DNA from: Phycisphaerae bacterium
Lineage (GTDB): Bacteria > Planctomycetota > Phycisphaerae > Phycisphaerales > UBA1924
Assembly: GCA_022180725.1 (NCBI GenBank)
Contig: BQMO01000005.1
Coordinates: 186,001-250,000 of the forward strand
Reading direction: 5' to 3'
DNA: 64,000 bases
Part shown: in pieces, positions 1-8,311 of the stretch
Numbering within the stretch: position 1 is the stretch's first letter
Layout of the letters: every line of letters begins with the position of its first letter
Notes under the pieces: generated by a model
Seen by the model: the letters and a program-made list of their open reading frames with translations, nothing else
Told to the model about the DNA's origin: nothing
Database searches by the model: none
Position numbers and translations under genes: made by a program

Positions 1-1
1 G

Positions 2-1708
2 GGCTACGCCGGGGGCTACTCCTGCGTGTACCCGATCAAGGTGAACCAGCAGCGGCACGTGTGCGAGCAGGTGGCGAGCCTGGCGGTGGAACTGAACTTC
101 GGACTGGAGGCCGGTTCCAAGCCCGAACTGCTCGCGGTGCTGGGGTTGTCGGCGACCGCGGGCGGCCCGGGCGTGAACGGCATGCCCATCATCTGCAACG
201 GGTTCAAGGACGACGAGTTCATCGAGACGGTGACGCTGGCGACCAAACTCGGACGCAACATCATCCCCGTGGTCGAGAAGTTCAGCGAACTCGAACTCGT
301 GGTCAAGCACGCCCGGGCGTACGGCATACGCCCGAAGATCGGGCTGCGGGTGAAACTCTCGGCCCGCGGGGCCGGGCGGTGGGAAGGCTCGGCGGGGGTG
401 CGCAGCAAGTTCGGCCTGTTCGTCTCCGAGTGCCTCAGGGCCGTGGACTACCTCAAGGCCCACGACATGCTCGACTGCCTGAACCTGCTCCACTGCCACG
501 TGGGCAGCCAGTTGTACGACATCAAGGTGCTGAAGAACGCGGTGAACGAACTCGCCCACGTCTACTGCGAACTCAAGAAGATGGGCGCGGGGCTGTCGAT
601 GCTCGACATCGGCGGCGGGATGGGCGTGGACTACGACGGCTCGCAGAGCGCGTGGTCGAGCAGCATCAACTACACCGTGCAGGAGTACGCCGCGGACGTG
701 GTCTACCGCGTCAAGAGCGTGTGCGACAGCGCGGGCGTGCCGCACCCGCGGATCATCAGCGAATCCGGTCGGGCGATGGTGGCCTACTCGTCGGTCCTGG
801 TGATGGACGTGCTGGGCACCAGCAAGTTCGAGAACACGCTGGACACCGAGGCGATCGAGAAGGCCCTCGCCAAGGAAACCCAGCCCCCCAAGCCGGTGCT
901 CGACCTGCTCGACGCCTACCGCAGCATGACCGATCGCAACCTGCTCGAGATCTACCACGACGCGACCCAGGCCCGCGACGAAGCCATGAGCCTGTTCAGC
1001 CTGGGGTACATGTCCCTGCCCATGCGCGGCGTGGCCGAACAGATCTTCTGGGCCACGTGCTGGCGCCTGCTGGAAAAGGCCGGCAAGAAGGGCGAACTGC
1101 CCGAGGAGTTCGAGGGACTGCCCGAGCTGCTGAGTGACATCTACTTCTGCAACTTCTCGCTCTTCCAGTCCATGCCCGACTCGTGGGCCATCGACCAGTT
1201 GTTCCCCATCCTGCCCATCCACCGTCTGGGCGAGGAGCCGACCCGCCGGGGCATCCTCGCGGACATCACCTGCGACAGCGACGGGAAGATCGACCACTTC
1301 GTGGACAAGCGCGTTGAGAAGAAGACGCTGGAACTGCACGAGGTGCGCCCCGCGCCCGGCAGCGAGGCCGACGGCGTGGTGGGCGTTGAGCCGTACTACC
1401 TCGGCGTCTTCCTGCTGGGGGCGTATCAGGAGATCCTGGGCGACCTTCACAACCTGCTGGGCGACACCCACGCCGTGCACATCTCGCTGGACGATCACGG
1501 CGGGTGGGAGATCGACGAAGTCATCGAGGGCGACACGGTCGAGGAAGTGCTGGCGTACGTGCAGTACGACGTGCCGGACCTGAAGAAGGCGATGCGGCTG
1601 GACATCGAGGCCGCCTGCCGCCAAGGCCGGCTGACCCTCGCCGAGGGCAAGAGCCTGCTCAAGTACTACGACGATGGGCTGGAGGGGTACACGTACCTCG
1701 AAGGGTGA
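2..1708 (+). CDS. speA: Biosynthetic arginine decarboxylase, 5' end outside window
   Basis: The product decarboxylates arginine to agmatine, the first step of the agmatine route to putrescine; it is a PLP enzyme of the alanine-racemase-like fold. The frame is open from base 2, and 568 residues are present against about 630-660 in the family, so roughly the first 70-90 residues are missing. The segment YPIKVNQ at residues 10-16 carries the expected PLP lysine, and HCHVGSQ near residue 160 and LDIGGGMGVDY near 200 are typical of the fold. The C-terminus is complete and ends at a TGA. The next gene is about 170 bp downstream and shows no functional link. The assignment is firm because motifs and length agree over the whole visible part. 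Confidence 0.95.
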   Translation, partial: GYAGGYSCVYPIKVNQQRHVCEQVASLAVELNFGLEAGSKPELLAVLGLSATAGGPGVNGMPIICNGFKDDEFIETVTLATKLGRNIIPVVEKFSELELVVKHARAYGIRPKIGLRVKLSARGAGRWEGSAGVRSKFGLFVSECLRAVDYLKAHDMLDCLNLLHCHVGSQLYDIKVLKNAVNELAHVYCELKKMGAGLSMLDIGGGMGVDYDGSQSAWSSSINYTVQEYAADVVYRVKSVCDSAGVPHPRIISESGRAMVAYSSVLVMDVLGTSKFENTLDTEAIEKALAKETQPPKPVLDLLDAYRSMTDRNLLEIYHDATQARDEAMSLFSLGYMSLPMRGVAEQIFWATCWRLLEKAGKKGELPEEFEGLPELLSDIYFCNFSLFQSMPDSWAIDQLFPILPIHRLGEEPTRRGILADITCDSDGKIDHFVDKRVEKKTLELHEVRPAPGSEADGVVGVEPYYLGVFLLGAYQEILGDLHNLLGDTHAVHISLDDHGGWEIDEVIEGDTVEEVLAYVQYDVPDLKKAMRLDIEAACRQGRLTLAEGKSLLKYYDDGLEGYTYLEG

Positions 1709-1879
1709 CCGTCGGCGAGGATCGTGCTTATCGGGCGTGAAGTGCGGCGAACCGAATCCTTCGGGAACAACGCCCGGCCCAGCCGATGATGCCTGCACTC
1801 CACGCTGGGCGCGTGAAAGCACGGGCTTTGTGCCGCGTTCATGGCATGTGCCGGTCGTGGGGTTGCGGGAACCCCGGTA

Positions 1880-2191
1880 ATGCGCCTGGGCTGGAAAACC
1901 GAGACGTTGACTCAGCCGATGCTCTTCCGACGCGCGATGGACGTGTTCGGAGGGAGCCTCTTGGGCCAACTCAAACTGCACTTCGACGACGCGCCGGAGA
2001 ACATCCTGCCCCCGTCAGGCCGGGACGAGCCGCGGCACGCCCTGCGCCTTCGTCCCGAACGCGGGGCGCGCCTGCGCGACCCCGTCGCCGACGCCCAGAA
2101 CGCCCTCGACCGCATGGAGCGCCAACTGCGCAACCTCCGCGACCTGCTGGGCGACGACCTGGGCCTGCCCGATTCGCCACGCGCGGCGTAA
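1880..2191 (+). CDS. Small hypothetical protein (103 aa)
   Basis: I do not recognise this protein. The ATG at 1880 was preferred to an upstream ATG at 1841 in the same frame, because the stretch 1841-1879 reads as low-complexity sequence and contains a small hairpin (GGGGTT at 1859-1864 pairing with AACCCC at 1870-1875). The C-terminal half contains a likely amphipathic helix rich in Asp, Arg and Leu (residues 65-95), which could form a coiled coil. No membrane segment or signal peptide is visible. It lies between speA and a secreted enzyme, both on the same strand. The ordered charge pattern argues for a real gene, but no family supports it. Confidence 0.4.
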   Translation: MRLGWKTETLTQPMLFRRAMDVFGGSLLGQLKLHFDDAPENILPPSGRDEPRHALRLRPERGARLRDPVADAQNALDRMERQLRNLRDLLGDDLGLPDSPRAA

Positions 2192-2215
2192 CGCTGTTTC
2201 TAGCCCGTTTTCGTG

Positions 2216-2243
2216 TTGGCGGAATCCTCTTCGGTGGTAGACT
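2216..2243 (+). promoter_or_regulatory. Putative sigma-70-like promoter for the ADP-ribosylglycohydrolase gene
   Basis: TTGGCG (2216-2221) and TAGACT (2238-2243) are separated by 16 bp and lie about 20 bp before the GGGAGG Shine-Dalgarno of the next gene. The fit is four of six bases at each box. Confidence 0.45.
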
Positions 2244-2264
2244 GCCGCCCGGGTGGGAGGCACG

Positions 2265-4265
2265 GTGAACCGCCGGTGTGTTCGTGTCATCATGGTGGGG
2301 GTGATGGGGTTGGTGGGCACGCTCGCCCGGCCGTCGCGCGCCCAGGGCCCGCGTGAGATCGACGCGGCCGCGTACGCCGAGAGTCTTCGCGGCTTCTGGC
2401 TCGGGCAGACGATCGCCAACTGGACGGGGCTGCGGACGGAGGGCCTCCGCACCGCGCCGCCGTTCTACACCGACGCCGATTGGCCTGTTGCGTTTGATGG
2501 GCGGACGATCGACTTCGTACTCACGCAGGACCCCTGGGCCGCGGACGACGACACCGACATCGAGTACGTGTACCTGCACCTGCTCGATCAGCACGCGACG
2601 GCCCGGCTGACCCCGCGGCAGATCGCCGACGGGTGGGTGGCGCACGTGAACCGCTTCATCTGGGTGAGCAACGCGACGGCGCGGTCGCTGATCGCCCGCG
2701 GGGCGTTGCCCCCGGCGACCGGCATGGGGTGCGCCAACGAGCACCGCCTGATGATCGACGCGCAACTGACCACCGAGCTGTTCGGGTTGTTCAACCCGGG
2801 GCGTCCCGACGCGGCGCTCGAGATGGCCGACCTGCCCATCCGCACGACGGCGAGCGGGCACGCGGCCCATGCGGCGCAGTTCTACGTCGTGCTGCACAGC
2901 CTTGCCTCGCAGGTCGATCCGTCGCTGTCGGGGCGCGACAAGGTCGTGTGGCTGGTGGAGCACGCGCGGGCGTACCTGCCGAATACGTCCAAGGCCGCGG
3001 ACGTGTGCGACACGGTGCTCGCGGATTTTCTCGCCAACCCCGACGCGAACGATTGGGAGCGCACGCGCGACCTGGTGTACCAGCGGTATCAGGCCGGCGC
3101 CGGCGCGAACGGGTTTGTGTTCCGCGCGTGGTACGAGTCGTCCGTCAACTTCGCCACAGGGCTGATCGCGCTGCTCTACGGGCAGGGCGACCTCCGGCGG
3201 ACCATCCAGATCGGCACGCTTTCGGGGTGGGACAGCGACAACGGCACGGCCACCATGGGCGGGCTGCTGGGCTTCATGCTGGGCGAGGCGGGCGTGCGGG
3301 TGGCCTTCCCCGAGGCGACGCTCTCGGAGCGGTTCTGGATCACGCGCACGCGCGACAACCTGCCCGATTACGTCTCTCCGCCGGGCGATGGTGTTGAGGA
3401 CACCTTCACGCTCATGGCCGAACGGATGATCCCCGTGTGTCGGCGTGCCATCGCCGCGTCGGGCGGCCTGGTCGAGGGCGAGCCGGGGCGGTGGCTGGCG
3501 GCGCCGATGCCCCCGGGGCCGATGCTTTCGTACAACCCGCTATCGCGCGAGGACGCCCGCTCGAACACCAACGCCGTGCGCCGGGCCGGGGGCGTCGTGG
3601 CGGCGGATTCGACACAGTTGGGCACCCCGGGCACGGGGCGGGGTGTGGCGTACCCCTTTGGCGTGCTGGCCAACGGACGCGAGACGTCGTTCGACGGGCG
3701 CGAGGAGGACGAGATCGGGCGGAACTATTTCTCGACCGAGATCGTGCCCGGCCCCGGGCCCGCGAGCGTCAGCCTCACCGTGACGTACGACCGTTCGGTG
3801 GATGTGCACACGATCCGGTTCATCGAGGGCGACCATTTCCATGGCGCGCCCGACGGCGGCTGGGCCGAGTCGACCGCGTTCCAACTGCGCGTCGGCGGGG
3901 TGTGGGTTGCGGCGGCGGGCGCGTGGCTCGAACTCCCCGACGCGCAACGGCCGTTTCAGGTCCTGGACTACGTGCTGACCGTGCCGACGGTGGCGACGGG
4001 CGTGAGGGCGGTGTGCACGCAGGGCGGCTCGTCGCGGTTCGTGACGTGCGCCGAACTCGACACCCTTGGGCCGATCCCGCCCGCGCCGACCGGCTCGTTC
4101 GATGTGAACACCGATGGCATCCTGACCGTGGACGACCTGTATTCGTGGGAGGCCTCGCCGACGGACCTGACCGGCGACGGCGCCGCGAACGGGGCTGATC
4201 GGGCATATCTCGCCCGGGCCGTGCGGTGGGGTGAACGCGGATCGATCCTCACGGGGCGGGAGTGA
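2265..4265 (+). CDS. Exported ADP-ribosylglycohydrolase-family protein with dockerin-like tail
   Basis: Proteins of this family hydrolyse ADP-ribose bonds with a two-metal centre. The 666-residue product starts with a signal peptide (RRCVRV, a hydrophobic stretch, then a cleavage-like PSRAQG). Family motifs are visible: GFWLGQTIANWTG near residue 45, DDDTDIEY near 95 and GWDSDNGTA near 325, with the Asp residues that bind the two metals. After a beta-rich middle region, the last 60 residues hold two calcium-loop-like segments, FDVNTDGILTVDDL and DLTGDGAANGADRAYL, as in type I dockerin repeats of planctomycete exoproteins. GTG at 2265 was chosen because GGGAGG lies at 2255-2260 and a full signal peptide follows; an upstream GTG at 2253 is possible. 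Substrate is unknown. A secreted member is unusual, since most are cytoplasmic. Confidence 0.8.
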   Translation: MNRRCVRVIMVGVMGLVGTLARPSRAQGPREIDAAAYAESLRGFWLGQTIANWTGLRTEGLRTAPPFYTDADWPVAFDGRTIDFVLTQDPWAADDDTDIEYVYLHLLDQHATARLTPRQIADGWVAHVNRFIWVSNATARSLIARGALPPATGMGCANEHRLMIDAQLTTELFGLFNPGRPDAALEMADLPIRTTASGHAAHAAQFYVVLHSLASQVDPSLSGRDKVVWLVEHARAYLPNTSKAADVCDTVLADFLANPDANDWERTRDLVYQRYQAGAGANGFVFRAWYESSVNFATGLIALLYGQGDLRRTIQIGTLSGWDSDNGTATMGGLLGFMLGEAGVRVAFPEATLSERFWITRTRDNLPDYVSPPGDGVEDTFTLMAERMIPVCRRAIAASGGLVEGEPGRWLAAPMPPGPMLSYNPLSREDARSNTNAVRRAGGVVAADSTQLGTPGTGRGVAYPFGVLANGRETSFDGREEDEIGRNYFSTEIVPGPGPASVSLTVTYDRSVDVHTIRFIEGDHFHGAPDGGWAESTAFQLRVGGVWVAAAGAWLELPDAQRPFQVLDYVLTVPTVATGVRAVCTQGGSSRFVTCAELDTLGPIPPAPTGSFDVNTDGILTVDDLYSWEASPTDLTGDGAANGADRAYLARAVRWGERGSILTGRE

Positions 4266-4274
4266 CGCACCCCG

Positions 4275-4499
4275 TCATGGCCGGCGCGTCGGCCTGGGCC
4301 ACGGTACATCCCAGCGGACGTGGTCGCGGACGTTCCCGGCCTTGCGTTCCCACGCGGCCCGATCGGAGCCGGATTGAATCTCCGACTTGATCGAATCGGC
4401 CCACAGGGGACGATCGGTCATGTGGATCGGGGCGTCGCGGCGCGTCGTGCACCCGGCCAGAACAATCGCGGCGAGGATCGGCACGCATGCACGCGTCAT
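4275..4499 (-). CDS. Small putative lipoprotein (74 aa)
   Basis: This short protein begins [17 protein letters not shown], a lipoprotein signal peptide with a good lipobox (VLAG-C), so it is probably anchored in a membrane by a lipidated cysteine near residue 17. The remaining 57 residues are polar and tryptophan-containing and match no family I know. Its ATG overlaps the stop of the upstream PIN/TRAM gene by four bases (ATGA), so the two are probably translationally coupled. It ends nine bases from the convergent stop of the secreted ADP-ribosylglycohydrolase-like gene. The lipobox and coupling support a real gene; the function is unknown. Confidence 0.6.
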   Translation of the reverse strand: MTRACVPILAAIVLAGCTTRRDAPIHMTDRPLWADSIKSEIQSGSDRAAWERKAGNVRDHVRWDVPWPRPTRRP

Positions 4500-5893
4500 C
4501 GGCGCGGGTTCCGGGGTGTGCCCTGGCGGATCGATGCGGGGGGCTTGGGCGGGTAGGGCGTGCGTGAGGGCGGCACGGCCCCCGGCGGGGGCGTGATGCC
4601 CAGCGGCCCGGATGTGTCGCCCGGGGCGGCCGAGTCGCCCGGGTTGCCGCTGGCCACGGGCATCCCCGACTGGCTGTTGACCGGCGCGCCCGACTGTGTG
4701 TTGATGGGGACGCCGCTCTGCCCGGCGATGGGCATGCCCGATTGCGTATTGACGGGCGTGCCGCTCAGCCCCGTGGCGGACTGGCCCGGAACGGGCGGCT
4801 CCGCGAGACGCGCGAAGATGAGCCTCCCGGCGCTGGTCTGGAGCGAGGACGTCACCGTGAGCGGGGTGGTCTGCCCGATGCGCGGGGCGCCGTCCTCGAC
4901 GACGATCATCGTGCCGTCGGGGAGGAAGCCCACGGCCTGCCCGGGCTGCTCGCCCGGACGGATCAACTTGAGCGTGAGACTTTCGCCCGGCACGAGCGCG
5001 CTCTTGAGCGCATTGGCGAGATCGTTGAGGTTGAGCACGCCGATGTTCTGAATGGCCGCGACGCGGGCGAGGCCCATGTCGCTGGTCATGATGAGCGCGG
5101 GCATGGTGCGGGCGAGTTCGACGAGCATCTGGTCGACGGCCTTGCCGGGCACGGGGGTTTCGTCGATCGTCACGTCGAGCTTGGGGCTGCGCTGGAGTTT
5201 GGCGATCATGTCAAGCCCCCGCCGCCCCTTCGCGCGGGTCATCGAATCGCCCTGGTCGGCAAGCAGGTGCAGTTCCTGCACCACGAAGCGGGGGATGATG
5301 AGCGGGGCCTGGATGAACCCGGTGGCGGCGACGTCCGTCAGGCGCCCGTCGATCAGGATCGAGGTATCGATCAGAATGGGGCGCGTCCCGCGGAGTTGCT
5401 TGGCGAACTCGACATAGGGAATGACCAGCCGGAAATCGTCCTTGGTCTGCAGCACCGTCACGATGCCCAAAAAGCACAGCGTGATGCCCATCATGATCTT
5501 GATGTTGTTCACGACGGGCTTGAGCGCCTTGAGCGCCTCGCCCTCGGGCACCCACGACTGGAGCAGCAGGTCGATCACGAACCCGATGGCGAGCGTCGCG
5601 AGCATGCCCGCGATCACCCCGACGAGCACCCCCATGATCGTCGCGATCTTCTTCGTCGGGGTCAGCAAGTCGACGAGGATCGACACCCCGAAGAGGAACA
5701 CGGCGACCGCCACCGGCAGCCACAGCCGCCACGGCACGTCGGCCAGTTGCTGATCCCCCGCGGCCTGGATCACCGCCAGGCTCGTAAACGTCGCCATGAG
5801 GATCAGGTACCCGGCCCGGACAGTGCGGACAAAGACCGTGCGCTGGCGGTCGGCCACATCGGCGGGGCTGAGGTCGGGGCGGGGGCTGCTCAC
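4496..5893 (-). CDS. PIN/TRAM domain membrane protein (YacL-like) with octapeptide-repeat tail
   Basis: The 465-residue protein resembles the YacL family. It has an N-terminal block of about four transmembrane helices (residues 20-150), a PIN nuclease-like domain starting [15 protein letters not shown] near residue 180 with the expected acidic residues, and a TRAM-like segment near 300-370 ([22 protein letters not shown] begins it). The cellular role of such proteins is poorly known; RNA cleavage is inferred from the fold. The tail carries five tandem eight-residue units of the form SG-x-P-[VI]-x-x-Q (bases 4646-4765), followed by a Pro-rich end. The start is set at GTG 5893, because upstream residues look non-coding; a start at 5938 is open. 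It is followed with ATGA overlap by a small lipoprotein gene. Confidence 0.8.
   Translation of the reverse strand: MSSPRPDLSPADVADRQRTVFVRTVRAGYLILMATFTSLAVIQAAGDQQLADVPWRLWLPVAVAVFLFGVSILVDLLTPTKKIATIMGVLVGVIAGMLATLAIGFVIDLLLQSWVPEGEALKALKPVVNNIKIMMGITLCFLGIVTVLQTKDDFRLVIPYVEFAKQLRGTRPILIDTSILIDGRLTDVAATGFIQAPLIIPRFVVQELHLLADQGDSMTRAKGRRGLDMIAKLQRSPKLDVTIDETPVPGKAVDQMLVELARTMPALIMTSDMGLARVAAIQNIGVLNLNDLANALKSALVPGESLTLKLIRPGEQPGQAVGFLPDGTMIVVEDGAPRIGQTTPLTVTSSLQTSAGRLIFARLAEPPVPGQSATGLSGTPVNTQSGMPIAGQSGVPINTQSGAPVNSQSGMPVASGNPGDSAAPGDTSGPLGITPPPGAVPPSRTPYPPKPPASIRQGTPRNPRR
4646..4765 (-). repeat. Five tandem 24-bp units coding an SGxP[VI]xxQ octapeptide repeat
   Basis: The units read [32 protein letters not shown] and SGMPVASG. 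They occupy the predicted disordered C-terminal tail of the PIN/TRAM protein. The repeat is imperfect at DNA level, so it is probably not a recent slippage product. Confidence 0.8.
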
Positions 5894-6107
5894 GCGGGCA
5901 TTGTACGGCCCGGAGGCCGAAAGGGTGCACGTTCCCACCCCGGTGCCCCTCGCCGTCCACGGGTTCGCGTCAGGTTCGGCATGGGCTTTGCGCGGTCCGG
6001 CTCATACGTCCGTCTACGATGGCCGAGAATCAAGGACGCCGCGCCCCGCCAACGCCCGAGAACCGGGCCGGGGCATGGCGGCAGGCCCCGCACTGGAACA
6101 CGCACGC

Positions 6108-7157
6108 ATGTCACACCGCCGCGCACTCATCACCGGGATCACGGGCCAGGACGGCTCCTACCTCGCCGAGCTCCTGCTCGGAAAGGGGTACGAAGTGCAC
6201 GGGATCATCCGGCGCTCGTCGTCGTTCAACACCGCCCGGATCGACCCGATCTACCAGGACCCGCACTACCAGACGGCGAAACTGAAACTGCACTACGGGG
6301 ACCTGTGCGACGCCAGCAGCCTGGCCGACCTCATGCGCAAGGTCCGTCCGCACGAGGTGTACAACCTCGGAGCGCAGAGCCACGTGCGGGTGTCGTTCGA
6401 CATGCCGCTCTTCACGGCCGACACGGTGGCGATGGGCGCCCTGCGGATGCTCGAAGCCGTGCGCGAGTTCCAGCAGGAGTCCGGGCAGCAGGTGCGGTTC
6501 TACCAGGCGAGCAGTTCGGAGCAGTACGGCAAGGTCGTCGAGACCCCGCAGAAGGAGACCACGCCCTTCTATCCGCGCAGCCCGTACGCCTGCGGAAAAG
6601 TGATGGCCCATTGGGCGACGGTGAACTATCGCGAGAGTTACGACCTGCACGCCTCGTGCGGCATCCTGTTCAACCACGAAAGCCCCCGCCGGGGCGAGAC
6701 GTTCGTGACGCGGAAGATCACCCGGGCGGTCGGGCGGATCAAGATGGGCCTGCAGGACAAGGTCCACCTGGGCAACCTCGACAGCAAGCGGGACTGGGGT
6801 TTCGCGGGCGACTACGTGAAGGCCATGTGGATGATGCTCCAGCAGGACAAGCCCGATGATTACGTCATCGCCACGGGGCAGACGTGGAGCGTCCGCGAGT
6901 TCGCTGAAAAAGCCTTTGCCCACGCCGGGCTGGACCACCGCGACTTCGTCGCGTTCGACCCGCGCTACCTGCGCCCCGCCGAGGTCGATCTTCTCCTTGG
7001 CGACGCGTCCAAGGCCAAGGCCAAGTTCGGCTGGGTTCCGACCACGAGTTTCGACGACCTCGTGAAGATGATGGTCGAGCACGACCTGGAGATGGCCAGG
7101 CGGGAAAAGACCCTCCGCGACGCCGGGCACAAGCTTGAACGTCGCGGGCAGGATTGA
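6108..7157 (+). CDS. gmd: GDP-mannose 4,6-dehydratase
   Basis: The enzyme converts GDP-D-mannose to GDP-4-keto-6-deoxy-D-mannose, the precursor of GDP-L-fucose, GDP-rhamnose and related sugars, in the cytoplasm. The 349-residue length is normal for the family. The NADP-binding loop [12 protein letters not shown] is at residues 8-19, the TARIDPIY substrate region near 43, SSSEQYG near 132 and the catalytic Tyr/Lys in [11 protein letters not shown] near 150-160. ATG 6108 gives the conserved family N-terminus; no strong Shine-Dalgarno is visible. It faces a five-gene glycan operon on the other strand, with 14 bp between the stops, and two further GDP-sugar enzymes lie at 18.5-20.8 kb, so it probably feeds surface polysaccharide synthesis. 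Confidence 0.95.
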   Translation: MSHRRALITGITGQDGSYLAELLLGKGYEVHGIIRRSSSFNTARIDPIYQDPHYQTAKLKLHYGDLCDASSLADLMRKVRPHEVYNLGAQSHVRVSFDMPLFTADTVAMGALRMLEAVREFQQESGQQVRFYQASSSEQYGKVVETPQKETTPFYPRSPYACGKVMAHWATVNYRESYDLHASCGILFNHESPRRGETFVTRKITRAVGRIKMGLQDKVHLGNLDSKRDWGFAGDYVKAMWMMLQQDKPDDYVIATGQTWSVREFAEKAFAHAGLDHRDFVAFDPRYLRPAEVDLLLGDASKAKAKFGWVPTTSFDDLVKMMVEHDLEMARREKTLRDAGHKLERRGQD

Positions 7158-7171
7158 CACGGCCGGAGCGC

Positions 7172-8311
7172 TTACCGAGCGTCGTGACGCACCTCAATAA
7201 CCTGCGCCAGGTGCTGCGCCGGACCGAGATCGACCGCGTCGTACGCCACCGCCTTCACGCGCGGCCCCAGCAGCGCCTGGTCGATCGCCAGGAGCGGCCA
7301 CTTCCGCGGGAACGTGCCCCGCGGCCCCAACCCCGCGTCCGCGAAGGCGTCGCGCAGGCCCGGGGCCAGACGCGACACCGACCAGCACCCCGCGGGCGTG
7401 TTCAGATCACCCGCGAGCAGGTCGGGCGCGGGGAAGCCCCGCGCGGGCTCGGCGTCGGGCCTCGCCTCGAACCCGCCGTGGGGCAGGAGTTGGCCCAGAC
7501 GCAGCGCGTCCTCGGGCACGTCGCGCCCGCCGTCGTCGCGGGTCATGAACGGGCCGCGAAACCCCTGAATCGCCGCGGCGGCGTCGGCCATCACGCGCCC
7601 GCGCCACGCCCACGAGTCCGACGGCAGGTCCACCAGCCACACCACCATCCCGCCCTCGAACCCCGGCACGTCGAGCACGACGCACAGCGCCTCGCCACCC
7701 CCCGCCGAGGTCTTTGGCACGGGCCACCACGAGGGCCGGTTCGGCTCAGGCGCGATGGCGAGGGGAACCCACGCAAAGCGGCGGATCGGGTACCGACTCA
7801 CCACCACCAGCGTGCCCTGGCGCAGGGTGTACGTGGGTGCTCCAAACCCTTCTCGCAGTTTCACCCAATCGGCGTTGGGGTGCGGGTTGGCGCACAGGAA
7901 CACGTCGGGCCGGGCTTCCAGAACCCGCTCATGAAACACGGACATCTTCTCCCACGCGGGGTTCCACACCAGCACGCGGACCGCGCTCTCGCGGCCTGGC
8001 CCCGGGAGCACGGCCCGGTACCACCGCCACTCGACCGCGAGCACCCACGCGACCATCGCCCCGGCGAGCGTCCACGCCACCCGGCGGGCGCGGCCTGAAC
8101 GCCCCGTCGCCATCACGCCAGCCCCCGCCACACACGCCGCGAGCGCGAACATCACGCCCCACTGCGGCGTCCACGCAACGTATTGCGTGGCGTGCCACCG
8201 GTCGCTTGCGGCGATGCCGACCACCAGGACCAGCACGAGCATCGCCGCCAGCGCCACTAGCGCCCTGGCCGTCCAGCGCCGGATGCCCGGGATGGCCACG
8301 CCAAGGTTCAT
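7172..8311 (-). CDS. Membrane-anchored endonuclease/exonuclease/phosphatase-family protein
   Basis: The 379-residue protein has three predicted transmembrane helices in its first 110 residues, then a domain resembling the endonuclease/exonuclease/phosphatase fold. Visible features are VLVWNPAW near 125, LVVVSRYPI near 180, DLLAGDLNTP near 300 (the GDxN segment that carries catalytic Asp and Asn) and a final PLLAIDQALL, which takes the place of the usual C-terminal Asp-His motif; the family's SDH triad end is not clear. Which phosphodiester it acts on is unknown. Its ATG overlaps the flippase stop (ATGA), making it the last gene of the glycan operon, so a lipid-linked or envelope substrate is plausible but inferred. 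Confidence 0.65.
   Translation of the reverse strand: MNLGVAIPGIRRWTARALVALAAMLVLVLVVGIAASDRWHATQYVAWTPQWGVMFALAACVAGAGVMATGRSGRARRVAWTLAGAMVAWVLAVEWRWYRAVLPGPGRESAVRVLVWNPAWEKMSVFHERVLEARPDVFLCANPHPNADWVKLREGFGAPTYTLRQGTLVVVSRYPIRRFAWVPLAIAPEPNRPSWWPVPKTSAGGGEALCVVLDVPGFEGGMVVWLVDLPSDSWAWRGRVMADAAAAIQGFRGPFMTRDDGGRDVPEDALRLGQLLPHGGFEARPDAEPARGFPAPDLLAGDLNTPAGCWSVSRLAPGLRDAFADAGLGPRGTFPRKWPLLAIDQALLGPRVKAVAYDAVDLGPAQHLAQVIEVRHDAR

Noticed and set aside
1859..1875. GGGGTT/AACCCC hairpin after speA as a terminator
   Set aside because: There is no T-run and it directly precedes a start codon.
1841..1879. Upstream ATG for the short gene after speA
   Set aside because: The added residues are low-complexity and overlie a hairpin; ATG 1880 is more plausible.
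4742..6859. A 705-codon plus frame across the PIN/TRAM gene and part of gmd
   Set aside because: Composition is Arg/Gly/Asp-rich without any motif, and it is antisense to the PIN/TRAM gene and out of frame with gmd.
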